Part shown: in pieces, positions 25,635 to 33,986 of the stretch
Layout of the letters: each line of letters opens with the position of its first letter
Position numbering within the stretch: position 1 is the first letter of the stretch
Source of the DNA: DATAGF01 sp963813355
GTDB lineage: Bacteria; Actinomycetota; Thermoleophilia; Miltoncostaeales; Miltoncostaeaceae
NCBI GenBank assembly: GCA_963813355.1
Contig: CAWEYS010000016.1
Span: 124,001 to 188,000, forward strand
DNA length: 64,000 nt
Reading direction: 5' to 3'
Position numbers and translations under genes: made by a program
Notes under the pieces: model-generated
Told to the model about the DNA's origin: nothing
What the model saw: the letters and a program-made list of their open reading frames with translations, nothing else
The model's database searches: none

Positions 25635-25640
25635 AGACTA
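25635..25640 (-). promoter_or_regulatory. -10 box TAGTCT, leaderless promoter of the DJ-1 gene
   Basis: TAGTCT ends 6 nt before ATG 25628. Its first three bases are also the stop codon of the upstream lipid kinase gene. Confidence 0.5.
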
Positions 25641-26582
25641 GCCTGGACGCGGCTCGACCGCCTTCAGCACGGGACCGCGCGAGACCCGCACCTGCAGGTG
25701 GCGGCCCAGCGGCTCGCCGTCGGCCTGGACGGGCGCGGGCACATCGCTCTCCACCACGAGCTCGCGCGCGATCGTGCCGCCCGCCAGGGCGCCGGAGCCG
25801 ATCGGCAGGTCGCGGCCGCGCGCCGCCCGCAGGCCGAGGCGGCCCAGCTCGGCCGGGTGGATGCGCGTCAGCCCCAGCCAGGCCAGGCGCCCGTCGAAGG
25901 CCGCCCCGGGCACGATGTCCAGGGGCCGCCGGCCGAGGTAGGTGTAGGGGGTCCCGCACGCGGCGAGCACCGCGCGCGCGAGCACCGGCTCGGCGTCGTC
26001 GGCGCGGGCGCGCAGGTGCGGGGCCCGGGAGGAGCGCCCGGCGGCGATGGCCGCGCCGAGGACGAACCCGGCCTGGCGCAGGCGCCGCTTGGTGCGCGGC
26101 CGCGCCTCGATCCACTCCACGGTCGCGGCGTCGAGCCCGATGCCGGCGTTGACGGCGAAGACGCGCTCGGAGCCGTCCTCCCCTCCCATCCGCAGCAGCC
26201 CGAGGCCGGCGTCGCGCACCCGTCCGGCGGCCAGGGCGTCGGCGAGCACGGGCAGCGCATGGCGGGTCGAGTTCGCCCAGCCCAGCGCCCGCGAGAACAC
26301 GTTCGCATTCCCGCCCGGGAGCGGCGCCATGGCGACCGGGCCGCCCGCCAGCGCCCCGGCGACGTCTCCCGCGATCCCGTCTCCGCCGAGCGTGACCACC
26401 ACGGCCGCCCCCTGGTCGGCGGCCTCCCGGGCGAGGCGGCCGGCGTCGCCGTGGCCGGAGGTCACCAGCGACCACTCGAGGCCGAGCGGGGCCAGCGCGC
26501 GGACCACCTCGGATCGCACGACCGTGCTCGACCTCGTCGCGGCCGGGTTCACGATCAGCGCCACGGGTCGAAGCGGGGTCAC
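25638..26582 (-). CDS. diacylglycerol/sphingosine kinase-family lipid kinase
   Basis: 314-residue DAGK-catalytic-domain protein. ALIVNPAATRS is the family N-terminus, TLGGDGIAGDVAGAL holds the nucleotide-binding GGDG, and PLPGGNANVFSRALGW is the G-T/G-N-x-F motif. The C-terminal beta-sandwich ends in VQADGEPLG. These enzymes phosphorylate a lipid or a polyprenol-like hydroxyl with ATP. GTG 26582 overlaps the stop of the hydrolase gene upstream by 4 bases. Confidence 0.88.
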   Translation of the reverse strand: MTPLRPVALIVNPAATRSSTVVRSEVVRALAPLGLEWSLVTSGHGDAGRLAREAADQGAAVVVTLGGDGIAGDVAGALAGGPVAMAPLPGGNANVFSRALGWANSTRHALPVLADALAAGRVRDAGLGLLRMGGEDGSERVFAVNAGIGLDAATVEWIEARPRTKRRLRQAGFVLGAAIAAGRSSRAPHLRARADDAEPVLARAVLAACGTPYTYLGRRPLDIVPGAAFDGRLAWLGLTRIHPAELGRLGLRAARGRDLPIGSGALAGGTIARELVVESDVPAPVQADGEPLGRHLQVRVSRGPVLKAVEPRPG

Positions 26583-27286
26583 AGGCCGGCCAGGGTCAGC
26601 TCGAGCCGCGCCAGGAAGGCGGCCGCGAGGAGGTTGATGGTGCCGTCGGCGTCGGCCATCGCCATGTGCCGCGCCCCCGGCACCAGGATCATCTGGGCCA
26701 TCGGCAGCTCGCGCGCGAGCTCCTCCGACAGCCACGGCGGCGTGAGGCCGTCGTCGCCCCCGGCGATCACGAGGGCCGGGGCGCGGACCGCGGCCAGCCG
26801 GCCGCGCAGGTCGGCCGCCGCGCAGGCCGCGTAGTCGGCGGCGAGCACCTCGTCGCCGCAGTCGTTCAGCGCCGCGCGCACCTCGCGCGCGATCGGCCGA
26901 TCCGGGTCGGCGAGGAAGCCGTCCATCAGCCGCCCCCGCTCGCCCGACGGGTCGGCCCGCACGCGCTCCATCACGGCCTCGGGCACCGGCAGGCGGGCTC
27001 CGGAGGCGATCAGGACGAGGCCGTCGACCAGGGCCGGCTGGCTCCGGGCGAGCTCGAGCGCGACGGCGCCGCCCAGCGAGTGGCCGACGAGCGCGCGGGG
27101 CCCCTCCAGCGACTCGACGGCCGGCGCCAGGGCGCCGGCGAGGTCCTCCAGCCGGTCGAGCGCGGCGCCGTGGGGGTGCCCGGGCAGGTCGACCGCCACG
27201 GCGCCGCCCAGGCGCGCCGTCTGGAGGCCCCAGACGCGGTGGTCGCCGCCGGAGCCGTGGATGAGGATGGGCCGCGGAGCGCCTAT
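26579..27286 (-). CDS. alpha/beta hydrolase, start codon unusual
   Basis: About 235-residue alpha/beta hydrolase: oxyanion motif PILIHGSGGDHRVW, nucleophile GHSLGGAVALEL, acid in VIAGGDDGLTPPW and His in PGARHMAMAD. Substrate unknown. The only standard start (ATG 27385) lies 103 bp inside the LOG gene and would add arginine-rich sequence unlike any hydrolase. The fold's first strand begins at 27286, where ATA overlaps the LOG stop as ATAG, so I place the start there tentatively. It is the middle gene of a LOG-hydrolase-lipid kinase operon. Confidence 0.72.
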   Translation of the reverse strand: MGAPRPILIHGSGGDHRVWGLQTARLGGAVAVDLPGHPHGAALDRLEDLAGALAPAVESLEGPRALVGHSLGGAVALELARSQPALVDGLVLIASGARLPVPEAVMERVRADPSGERGRLMDGFLADPDRPIAREVRAALNDCGDEVLAADYAACAAADLRGRLAAVRAPALVIAGGDDGLTPPWLSEELARELPMAQMILVPGARHMAMADADGTINLLAAAFLARLELTLAGL

Positions 27287-27762
27287 CGGGCCGCCTCGAG
27301 CGCCATGCGCACGGCGGCCTCCGGGCTGGCCGCGGTCGGACAGGCCGACGCCCCGGGCGCTGCGCCGGGCTCGGCGATGCTCCACGACTCCAGCAGCACG
27401 ACGGGGCGGCCCAGCTTGCGCGCCAGCCCGATCTCGGCGAGCGTCCCCCAGCCGCCCCCGACGGCGATCACCGCGTCGGCCGACGCGACGACGGCCAGGT
27501 CGCGGGCCTCGCCCACGCCGCTGCAGACGACGACGTCGGCCTCGTGCGCGGCCGCGCGGTCCGTGCCCGGCAGGATCGCGGTCACGGAGCCGCCGGCGGC
27601 CCGCGCGCCGCCGCCGGCCGCGGCCATCACCCCGCCGAGCCCACCGGTCACCACCGTCGCGCCGGCCTGGGCGAGCAGCCGCCCCACGGCCCGCGCGGCG
27701 TCGGCGGCCGCGCCCTCATCGGGCGCGCCCTGGCCGATGACGGCGATGGCGCGACGGGGCAT
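27283..27762 (-). CDS. LOG-family / TIGR00725-like protein
   Basis: 159-residue Rossmann-like protein of the lysine-decarboxylase-like superfamily. AIAVIGQGAPDEG, ATVVTGGLGGVMAAAGGG and VIAVGGGWGTLAEIGLA (the PGGxGTxxE-type motif in divergent form) are visible. Well-characterised LOG relatives hydrolyse nucleoside monophosphates to free base and ribose phosphate; whether this short form does so is unknown. The gene begins 6 nt after a TAGGAT box and is likely leaderless. Confidence 0.78.
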   Translation of the reverse strand: MPRRAIAVIGQGAPDEGAAADAARAVGRLLAQAGATVVTGGLGGVMAAAGGGARAAGGSVTAILPGTDRAAAHEADVVVCSGVGEARDLAVVASADAVIAVGGGWGTLAEIGLARKLGRPVVLLESWSIAEPGAAPGASACPTAASPEAAVRMALEAAR

Positions 27763-27768
27763 CGGCCG

Positions 27769-27774
27769 ATCCTA
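27769..27774 (-). promoter_or_regulatory. -10 box TAGGAT, leaderless promoter of the LOG operon
   Basis: TAGGAT ends exactly 6 nt before ATG 27762. It lies in a 50-bp divergent spacer with the TACCCT box of the HAD gene on the other strand. Confidence 0.5.
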
Positions 27775-27798
27775 GCGGGGCCCGGAGGGGAGCTCTGG

Positions 27799-27804
27799 TA
27801 CCCT
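27799..27804 (+). promoter_or_regulatory. -10 box TACCCT for the HAD phosphatase-ileS operon
   Basis: TACCCT ends 8 nt before GTG 27813. No Shine-Dalgarno sequence is seen between, so transcription is probably leaderless or nearly so. Confidence 0.45.
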
Positions 27805-27812
27805 CCGGCCCG

Positions 27813-28472
27813 GTGGAGAAGCTGTTCATCGCCTGCGATTTCGACGGCACGATCACCCGCAACGACACGCTCCACCTGATCGTCGCGCGCTACGGCGAGC
27901 CGGGGCTGTGGGAGGCGATCGAGCCGCGCCTGCGCGCCGGCGAGCTGACGCTCGAGCAGGCGATGCAGGAGGAGTTCGCCGGCGTCCGCGCGACGCCCGA
28001 GCAGGTCCGCGAGCTGGTGCTGCGCGAGGCCGGGCTGCGGGCCGGCTTCTCCGAGTTCGTCGCCTGGGCCCGCGACCGCGGCCACCGGCTGGTCGTCCTG
28101 TCCTCGGGCTTCCGCTCCGTGATCGACGCGGTGCTCGAGCGCTGGGGCCTGGGGCACCTGGAGGTGGCCAGCCACGAGGCCGAGTTCACGCCCCGGGGCA
28201 CCCGGCTCGTGTGGGCCGACCGTGGCGAGCGCTGCGCCGTCTGCGGGCGGCGCTGCAAGCGCCACGACGTCCGGGTCCGGCACGACGGCGAGACCCTCGT
28301 GCTGGTCGGCGACGGGGTGTCCGACCGCTGCGTCGCGCGGATGGCCGAGGTCGTGTTCGCGCGCGCCCACCTCTCCCGCGACCTGACCGTCAACGGCGTG
28401 CCGTTCGTCCCCTTCGAGGACTTCCACGAGGTGCGCGAGGCGCTCGAGGCCCGCACGACCCTGGCGGCATGA
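27813..28472 (+). CDS. HAD-superfamily phosphatase, MtnX-like
   Basis: 219-residue HAD subfamily IB phosphatase. The nucleophile motif is DFDGT (residues 9-13), motif II is VVLSSGF, and motif III/IV is LVGDGVSDRCVA. A CAVCGRRCKR cluster in the last third suggests a bound metal, as in some MtnX-like enzymes of methionine salvage. No other methionine-salvage gene is adjacent, so the substrate is unproven. Its stop overlaps the ileS ATG (ATGA), which suggests co-expression with isoleucyl-tRNA synthetase. Confidence 0.83.
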   Translation: MEKLFIACDFDGTITRNDTLHLIVARYGEPGLWEAIEPRLRAGELTLEQAMQEEFAGVRATPEQVRELVLREAGLRAGFSEFVAWARDRGHRLVVLSSGFRSVIDAVLERWGLGHLEVASHEAEFTPRGTRLVWADRGERCAVCGRRCKRHDVRVRHDGETLVLVGDGVSDRCVARMAEVVFARAHLSRDLTVNGVPFVPFEDFHEVREALEARTTLAA

Positions 28473-31400
28473 GCGCCGGCGAGCGGTCGTCGTCGTGGCG
28501 GGAGGTCCCCGCGGCATCCGCCTGGGTGGAGATGGAGGAGCGCGTCCTCGCCCTCTGGCGCGAGCGCGACGTGTTCCGGCGCAGCCTCGAGGAGCGGAGG
28601 GGCGCGCCGCCCTACGTCTTCTACGAGGGCCCGCCGACCGCGAACGGACCCCCCGGCGCCCACCACGTGCTGGCGCGCGTCTTCAAGGACATCTACCCGC
28701 GGTTCCAGACCATGCGCGGCCGCTTCGTCGACCGCCGCGGGGGGTGGGACTGCCACGGCCTGCCGGTGGAGATCGAGGTCGAGAAGCGCCTGGGCATCTC
28801 GGGCAAGCCGCAGATCGAGGCCTACGGGATCGCGGAGTTCAACGCCCTCTGCCGCGAGTCGGTGGTGGCCTACGTCAACGAGTGGGAGCGCCTGACCGAG
28901 CGGATCGGCTTCTGGATCGACAACGAGCGGGCCTACCGCACGATGGACGCGGACTACATCGAGAGCGTCTGGTGGAGCCTCGCCGAGCTGTTCCGGCGCG
29001 GCCTCCTCTACCAGAGCGACAAGGTCGTGCCCTACTGCCCGCGCTGCGGCACCGCCCTGTCGAGCCACGAGGTCGCCCTCGGCTACGAGGAGGTCGAGGA
29101 CCCCTCGGTCTACGTCCGCTTCCCGCTCCGCGACGAGCCCGGCACGTCGCTGCTGGTCTGGACCACCACCCCGTGGACTCTTCCGGCCAACCAGGCGGCG
29201 GCGGTCAACCCCGACGTCGCCTACGCCGCGGTGGAGGGCGAGGGGGGGACGCTGATCCTGGCCGAGGGCCTGGTCGAGCGCGTCCTCGGCGAGGGCGCCC
29301 GCGTCGCCCGCCGGGTGCCCGCGCAGGAGCTGGTGGGGCGCCGCTACGTCCCCCCGTTCCCGTACGTCGACGGGCCGCACGCGATCGTGGCCGCCGACTT
29401 CGTGACCACGGAGGACGGCACCGGGATCGTCCACATCGCCCCGGCCTTCGGCGAGGACGACATGGAGGTCGCGCGCCGGCACGGCTTCCCCGCGCCGAAC
29501 CCGGTCGGTCCCGACGGGCGCTACACCGAGGCGGTCGGCCCGTGGGCGGGGCGGGCGGTCAAGGAGGCCGACCCCGGCCTCGTCGCCGACCTCGACGAGC
29601 GCGGGCTCCTGCTGCGGGCCGAGACCCACCGCCACCAGTACCCCCACTGCTGGCGCTGCGGCACGCCGCTGCTCTACTACGCCAAGCCGTCCTGGTACGT
29701 CCGCACGACGGCGGTCGTCGACCGGATGCTGGAGCTCAACCGCGGCATCGGCTGGCACCCCGAGCGCGTGCGCGACGGGCGCTTCGGGAAGTGGCTGGAG
29801 GGCAACGTCAACTGGGCGATCTCCCGCGACCGCTACTGGGGGACCCCGCTGCCGCTCTGGCGGTGCGCCGACTGCGACCGCGTGGAGGCCATCGCCTCCT
29901 ACGCCGAGCTGCGCGCGCGCGCGGCCCAGGAGCTGCCGGAGCGCTTCGACCCGCACCGCCCCTACGTGGACGAGATCGTCCTGACGTGCGCCTGTGGCGG
30001 CGCGATGGCGCGGGAGCCCGAGGTCATCGACGTCTGGTACGACAGCGGCGCGATGCCGTTCGCCCAGGAGCACCACCCCACCGCGACGGGAGGTGACCTC
30101 GCGGGGCGGTTCCCGGCGGACTTCATCTGCGAGGCCCTCGACCAGACGCGCGGGTGGTTCTACTCCCTGCTGGCCGAGAGCACCCTGCTCTTCGACGAGG
30201 CCGCCTATCGCAACGTCGTCTGCCTCGGGCTGATCCTCGACGCCGAGGGCCAGAAGATGAGCAAGAGCAAGGGCAACGTGATCGAGCCCTGGACGGTGCT
30301 CGACCGCCAGGGCGCCGACGCCTTCCGCTGGTACCTGCTCACCGCGCAGAGCCCGTGGGACTCGTTCCGCTTCAGCCTGGAGGCGGTCGACGAGGCCATG
30401 CGCCGCTTCCTGCTGACGCTCTGGAACACCTTCTCCTTCCTCGTCACCTACGCCGCCCTGCCCGACGGCTGGTCGCCCGCCGACGGCGCGGCCGCGGCCG
30501 CGCGGCGGCCGGTCGACCGCTGGGTCCTGTCCCGGCTCGACGGCGTGGTGGAGGAGGTCACCGAGCGCCTCGAGGGCTACGACGCCACCGGCGCCGGGCG
30601 GGCGCTCGAGGGCTTCCTCGACGACCTCTCGAACTGGTACGTGCGCACGTCGCGGCGGCGCTTCTGGGGCGGCCGGGCGGGGGGCGACGGGGTCGCCGGC
30701 GGCGACGCCCGCCAGGACGCCGTCGCGGCCTTCGCGACCCTGCACGAGTGCCTGGCGACGATGACCCTGCTGGTGGCGCCCTTCTGCCCGTTCGTGGCCG
30801 AGGAGATGTACGGGACCCTGGTCGCGGGCCACGACCCCGCCGCCCCCGAGAGCGTGCACCTGGCCGACTGGCCGGCGCCGCGGGGGCGCCGCGACCCCGG
30901 GCTCGAGGACGCCATGGCGGCGGCCCGCGAGGCGGTGGCCGTGGGCCGGGGCGCGCGCGCCGAGGCCCGCCTCAAGGTGCGCCAGCCGCTGGCCGAGGCG
31001 GTGGTGGCGGCGCCGGCCGCGCTGGCCCGCTCGATCGAGGGGCTGGTCAACCTCGTGGCCGAGGAGCTCAACGTGCGCCGGGTGCGCTTCGTCACGGACC
31101 CCGCGGAGCTGGTCGAGGTGACCGTGAAGCCCAACTACCGCCGGCTCGGCCCGCGCTTCGGCAAGCGGATGCCGGCCGTCGCCGCGGCCGTCGCCGCGCT
31201 GCCGGCCGCCGAGTCGGCGCGCGCCATCGACGCCGGCGACGGCGTCGAGATCGCCCTCAACGGCGACCGGGAGCGGCTGGGTCCCGAGGACCTGCTGCTG
31301 GAGGCCCGGCCGAGCGAGGGCTACGCCGTGGGCCAGGACGCCGCCCTGGCCGTGGGCCTCGCCACCGAGATCACCCCCGACCTGCGCCGCGAGGCGCTGG

Positions 31401-31657
31401 CGCGTGAGGTCGTCCACGCCGTCCAGGGGGCCCGCCGCGCGGCGGGCCTGAGGGTCGAGGAGCGGATCCACCTGCACCTCGACGGCTCAGGCGCGCTCCG
31501 CGAGGCGATCGAGGAGCACCGCGACGCGATCGCCGGCGAGACCCTCGCGACGCGCCTCACGGTCGGCCACGGCGCCCCCTTCGCGGGGCTGCGCCACGAG
31601 GAGCACGTGATCGACGGCGAGCCGCTCGCCCTGCGCCTGGAGCGGGCCGCGGCCTAG
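28469..31657 (+). CDS. ileS: isoleucyl-tRNA synthetase, type 2, with GAHH instead of HIGH
   Basis: 1062-residue class Ia synthetase charging tRNA-Ile. Length and motifs such as GWDCHGLPVEIEVEK fit the IleRS2 (actinobacterial/eukaryotic-like) group. The Rossmann signature is altered: GPPTANGPPGAHHVLA has G63-A64-H65-H66 where HxGH is expected, while KMSKS is normal at residues 596-600. Editing-domain motif VWTTTPWTLPANQ and zinc-type cysteines (CPRCGT, CWRCGT, CADC) are present. A subset of IleRS2 enzymes with such a swapped GxHH motif is known for extreme mupirocin resistance. The ATG overlaps the HAD stop; a convergent small gene ends 1 bp away. Confidence 0.96.
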   Translation: MSAGERSSSWREVPAASAWVEMEERVLALWRERDVFRRSLEERRGAPPYVFYEGPPTANGPPGAHHVLARVFKDIYPRFQTMRGRFVDRRGGWDCHGLPVEIEVEKRLGISGKPQIEAYGIAEFNALCRESVVAYVNEWERLTERIGFWIDNERAYRTMDADYIESVWWSLAELFRRGLLYQSDKVVPYCPRCGTALSSHEVALGYEEVEDPSVYVRFPLRDEPGTSLLVWTTTPWTLPANQAAAVNPDVAYAAVEGEGGTLILAEGLVERVLGEGARVARRVPAQELVGRRYVPPFPYVDGPHAIVAADFVTTEDGTGIVHIAPAFGEDDMEVARRHGFPAPNPVGPDGRYTEAVGPWAGRAVKEADPGLVADLDERGLLLRAETHRHQYPHCWRCGTPLLYYAKPSWYVRTTAVVDRMLELNRGIGWHPERVRDGRFGKWLEGNVNWAISRDRYWGTPLPLWRCADCDRVEAIASYAELRARAAQELPERFDPHRPYVDEIVLTCACGGAMAREPEVIDVWYDSGAMPFAQEHHPTATGGDLAGRFPADFICEALDQTRGWFYSLLAESTLLFDEAAYRNVVCLGLILDAEGQKMSKSKGNVIEPWTVLDRQGADAFRWYLLTAQSPWDSFRFSLEAVDEAMRRFLLTLWNTFSFLVTYAALPDGWSPADGAAAAARRPVDRWVLSRLDGVVEEVTERLEGYDATGAGRALEGFLDDLSNWYVRTSRRRFWGGRAGGDGVAGGDARQDAVAAFATLHECLATMTLLVAPFCPFVAEEMYGTLVAGHDPAAPESVHLADWPAPRGRRDPGLEDAMAAAREAVAVGRGARAEARLKVRQPLAEAVVAAPAALARSIEGLVNLVAEELNVRRVRFVTDPAELVEVTVKPNYRRLGPRFGKRMPAVAAAVAALPAAESARAIDAGDGVEIALNGDRERLGPEDLLLEARPSEGYAVGQDAALAVGLATEITPDLRREALAREVVHAVQGARRAAGLRVEERIHLHLDGSGALREAIEEHRDAIAGETLATRLTVGHGAPFAGLRHEEHVIDGEPLALRLERAAA

Positions 31658-31921
31658 CTAGGCCCCGCCGCCTCCCCAGGTGGCGGCGCGCGAGCCGGCC
31701 ACCACGTCGGCGTCGGCGCGCAGGCGGCTCCACACGCGCTCGGCGTCGAGCCCGAGCCGGTCGATCAGCTCCGGCAGCTTCAGGACGAGGCGCGGGTCCT
31801 CCAGGCGCAGGCCCACGACCTTGCCGTCGCCGCGGACGAGCATGACGCCCTCCTCCACGTCCTCTTTCTCCATGTCGGCGAAGGGCTGGACGAGGCCCAG
31901 CGTGAAGTAGATGGGGGGCAT
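31658..31921 (-). CDS. small conserved-looking hypothetical protein
   Basis: 87-residue protein that I do not recognise. It has an acidic segment (MEKEDVEEGVMLVRG), then KVVGLRLEDPRLVL and a helical, Leu-rich segment (LPELIDRLGLDAERVWSRL), ending Gly-rich. The KVVGLRLE strand resembles small DUF2283-like proteins, but the match is weak. ATG 31921 follows GAGGAG and the gene starts 7 bp after thioredoxin, so it is the third gene of the transpeptidase-thioredoxin operon. No signal peptide or membrane segment is evident. Confidence 0.55.
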   Translation of the reverse strand: MPPIYFTLGLVQPFADMEKEDVEEGVMLVRGDGKVVGLRLEDPRLVLKLPELIDRLGLDAERVWSRLRADADVVAGSRAATWGGGGA

Positions 31922-31928
31922 GGGCTCC

Positions 31929-32270
31929 TCAGTCGTCTCGGGCGTCGAGGTGGACGGCGACGGCCCGCTCGAGGCGGGCCGGCCGGACGGCGCCGGCGAG
32001 GCGCTCCACCGGCTGGCCGTCGCGGAACAGGATCAGGGTGGGGAGGGAGAGGACGTCGTAGCGCGCGGCGGCGCGCGGCTCGTCGTCGACGTTCAGCCGC
32101 GCCACGGTCAGGCGCCCGGCGTAGCGGGCCGCCAGCGTGTGCAGCGCCGGCTCGACGACCCGGCACGGGACGCACCAGGGCGCCCAGAAGTCGACCAGCA
32201 CAGGCTGGTCGCCGCCGAGCACCGTCGCGTCCCAGTCGGCGTCGGTGACCGCGACCGGCGCCGGCGTCAC
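31929..32270 (-). CDS. thioredoxin-like protein with CVPC active site
   Basis: 113-residue single-domain thioredoxin. VLVDFWAPWCVPCRVVEP holds the redox pair Cys33/Cys36, and LPTLILFRDG provides the cis-proline. The dipeptide between the cysteines is Val-Pro instead of Gly-Pro, which should shift redox potential or partner choice. No signal peptide is present, so it is cytosolic. GTG 32270 overlaps the stop of the upstream L,D-transpeptidase gene (GTGA). Confidence 0.88.
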   Translation of the reverse strand: MTPAPVAVTDADWDATVLGGDQPVLVDFWAPWCVPCRVVEPALHTLAARYAGRLTVARLNVDDEPRAAARYDVLSLPTLILFRDGQPVERLAGAVRPARLERAVAVHLDARDD

Positions 32271-33877
32271 GGACGGATCGAGACCTTCATCCCGATCGTC
32301 ACCATCTCGTAGAACGCCTCGACGTCGGGGATGTGCATCCGCATGCAGCCGTGGCTGGCGGCGGTGCCGACCGAGTAGTCGGCGTAGGTGCCGTGGAAGC
32401 CGATCGCCGGCGCGGAGGTGCCGATCCAGCGGGTGCCCAGCGGGTTGCCCGGGCCGGGCGGGATGGACGACAGCTCGGCGGCCCACGGCGAGTCCGGCGG
32501 GGTCCAGGTGGGGTCAACCTGCTTGTCGTTGATCTCGTACTCGCCCGTCGGGGTCGGGTAGGCCGGCTGCCCCCTGGCGATCGGGTACGAGGCCGCGACC
32601 TTCCCGTTCCGGATCAGGCGCACCCGGAACTGCGACAGGTTGACCACGATGCGGCCGACCATGCGCTGCAGCATCCGCTGGTCGACGATGCCCGTCTTCG
32701 CCAGCTTGTAGCGCTTCTGGTAGCGCGCGATCGCCTTCTCGGTCTTCTTGTCAACGACGCCCGAGAGCTTGCCCTTCTTGGGGTAGACCCCGGCCTCGCG
32801 CAGGCGCCTCTGCAGGGTCACGACGTCCTCGCCGCGCGCCTTGGGGCCGATCTCGGCCGCCCCGAAGTCCTCGGTGCTGTCGACGTTGACGACCCGCACC
32901 GAGCGCGCGACGTTGCCGGCCCTGTCCTTCGCGGTCACGCGGATGGTGTTGCGGCCCTGCGCCAGCGTGCCGACGGCCATGGCGAAGCGCTTGCCGTCGA
33001 GCTCGAGCGTGGGCGGCTCGCCCCCCGCCGCCACGGAGTACACGTCCTCGGCGTCGTCGGCCGAGGCGGCGTCCGCGCCCCGCTCGGTCGCCACCTTCGC
33101 GCCGTTGACCGAGGCGGTGAACGTGACGGCGCGCGGGTTGTCCGCGGTGATGGCGCCGTAGACCAGCGGCTCGTCCGTCTCGGTGAGCTGGTCGCCCTTG
33201 GCGGGGGCGCTCACCGTCATGCGCGGGGCGGTCGTGTCGACCGTGACGGCGCGGGCCGTGGCGGTGGAGTTGCCGGCGTCGTCGCGGGCGGTCACCGTGG
33301 TGGCGACGTCGCCCTCGGGCAGGCGCGCGATCGCCGCCCAGGCACCGTTCGCACCCGCCTCGGCCGTGGCCTCGCCGCCCTCGAACGCGACGGTGACCGC
33401 CGAGCCGGCCTCGGCCTTCCCCGTGAACTTGACCGCCTTGCGGGCGCGCAGCGCGTGGGGCTTCGGCGCCGCCACCGCCAGCCGCGGCGCGACGGTGTCG
33501 ACGTCGAAGCTCCAGCTCCGGCGGACCGTGCGCGCGAAGACGTTGCCGCTCGAGAAGCTCACGTCAACCTCGTGGGCCCCGTCGGCGAGCTTCGCGACCG
33601 GCGTCACCCTCAGCTCGTCCCCGGACCCGCGCACGCGCCCGGTCACGTCGCGGCCGTCGAGGGTCACGCGCAGGTCGCCGAGGCGCTGGCCGTCCTCGAC
33701 CGAGAACGAGATGGGCGGCCGGGCCTCCGCCACGGCGCTGCCCGGCGCCGGGCTGGGCGCGTCAACCGTGGGCCGCTGGAGCAGCTGGACCACGGCGAAG
33801 ACCGCCGCCGCCGCGAACGCGACGCCGGCGATGATGAGGACCACGATCCCACCCCGCCGCGAGCCCAGGACCTGCAC
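32267..33877 (-). CDS. L,D-transpeptidase (YkuD) with Ig-like repeats and peptidoglycan-binding domain
   Basis: 536-residue cell-wall enzyme. Seen: an N-terminal membrane anchor (VVLIIAGVAFAAAAVFAVV, about 12-30), three or so Ig-like beta repeats (VDTVAPRLAV, VDTTAPRMTV, KDRAGNVARSV), a PG_binding_1 domain (GEDVVTLQRRLREAG), and a C-terminal YkuD domain with GFHGTY and catalytic Cys near 511 in SHGCMRMH. It should form 3-3 cross-links in peptidoglycan or attach proteins to it. GTG 33877 has GGGAGG 8 nt upstream. It is first in an operon with thioredoxin and a small protein. Confidence 0.92.
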   Translation of the reverse strand: MQVLGSRRGGIVVLIIAGVAFAAAAVFAVVQLLQRPTVDAPSPAPGSAVAEARPPISFSVEDGQRLGDLRVTLDGRDVTGRVRGSGDELRVTPVAKLADGAHEVDVSFSSGNVFARTVRRSWSFDVDTVAPRLAVAAPKPHALRARKAVKFTGKAEAGSAVTVAFEGGEATAEAGANGAWAAIARLPEGDVATTVTARDDAGNSTATARAVTVDTTAPRMTVSAPAKGDQLTETDEPLVYGAITADNPRAVTFTASVNGAKVATERGADAASADDAEDVYSVAAGGEPPTLELDGKRFAMAVGTLAQGRNTIRVTAKDRAGNVARSVRVVNVDSTEDFGAAEIGPKARGEDVVTLQRRLREAGVYPKKGKLSGVVDKKTEKAIARYQKRYKLAKTGIVDQRMLQRMVGRIVVNLSQFRVRLIRNGKVAASYPIARGQPAYPTPTGEYEINDKQVDPTWTPPDSPWAAELSSIPPGPGNPLGTRWIGTSAPAIGFHGTYADYSVGTAASHGCMRMHIPDVEAFYEMVTIGMKVSIRP

Positions 33878-33906
33878 CAGCCCGACCTCCCTCGGAACGC
33901 GCGCAG

Positions 33907-33912
33907 ACGATA
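33907..33912 (-). promoter_or_regulatory. -10 box TATCGT for the L,D-transpeptidase operon
   Basis: TATCGT on the minus strand lies 29 nt before GTG 33877, leaving room for the GGGAGG ribosome-binding site. This gene thus has a short leader, unlike several neighbours. Confidence 0.4.
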
Positions 33913-33974
33913 CCAGCGGTGCCGGAGGCGACCCCCCTCCTGCGGTCGCCCCTCAAGGTTCACCGGCCGCGTCC

Positions 33975-33980
33975 TAGACT
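33975..33980 (+). promoter_or_regulatory. -10 box TAGACT, leaderless polX promoter
   Basis: TAGACT is followed by 6 nt and then ATG 33987, with no ribosome-binding site, so the transcript probably starts at the A of the ATG. Confidence 0.5.
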
Positions 33981-33986
33981 CCTTCG

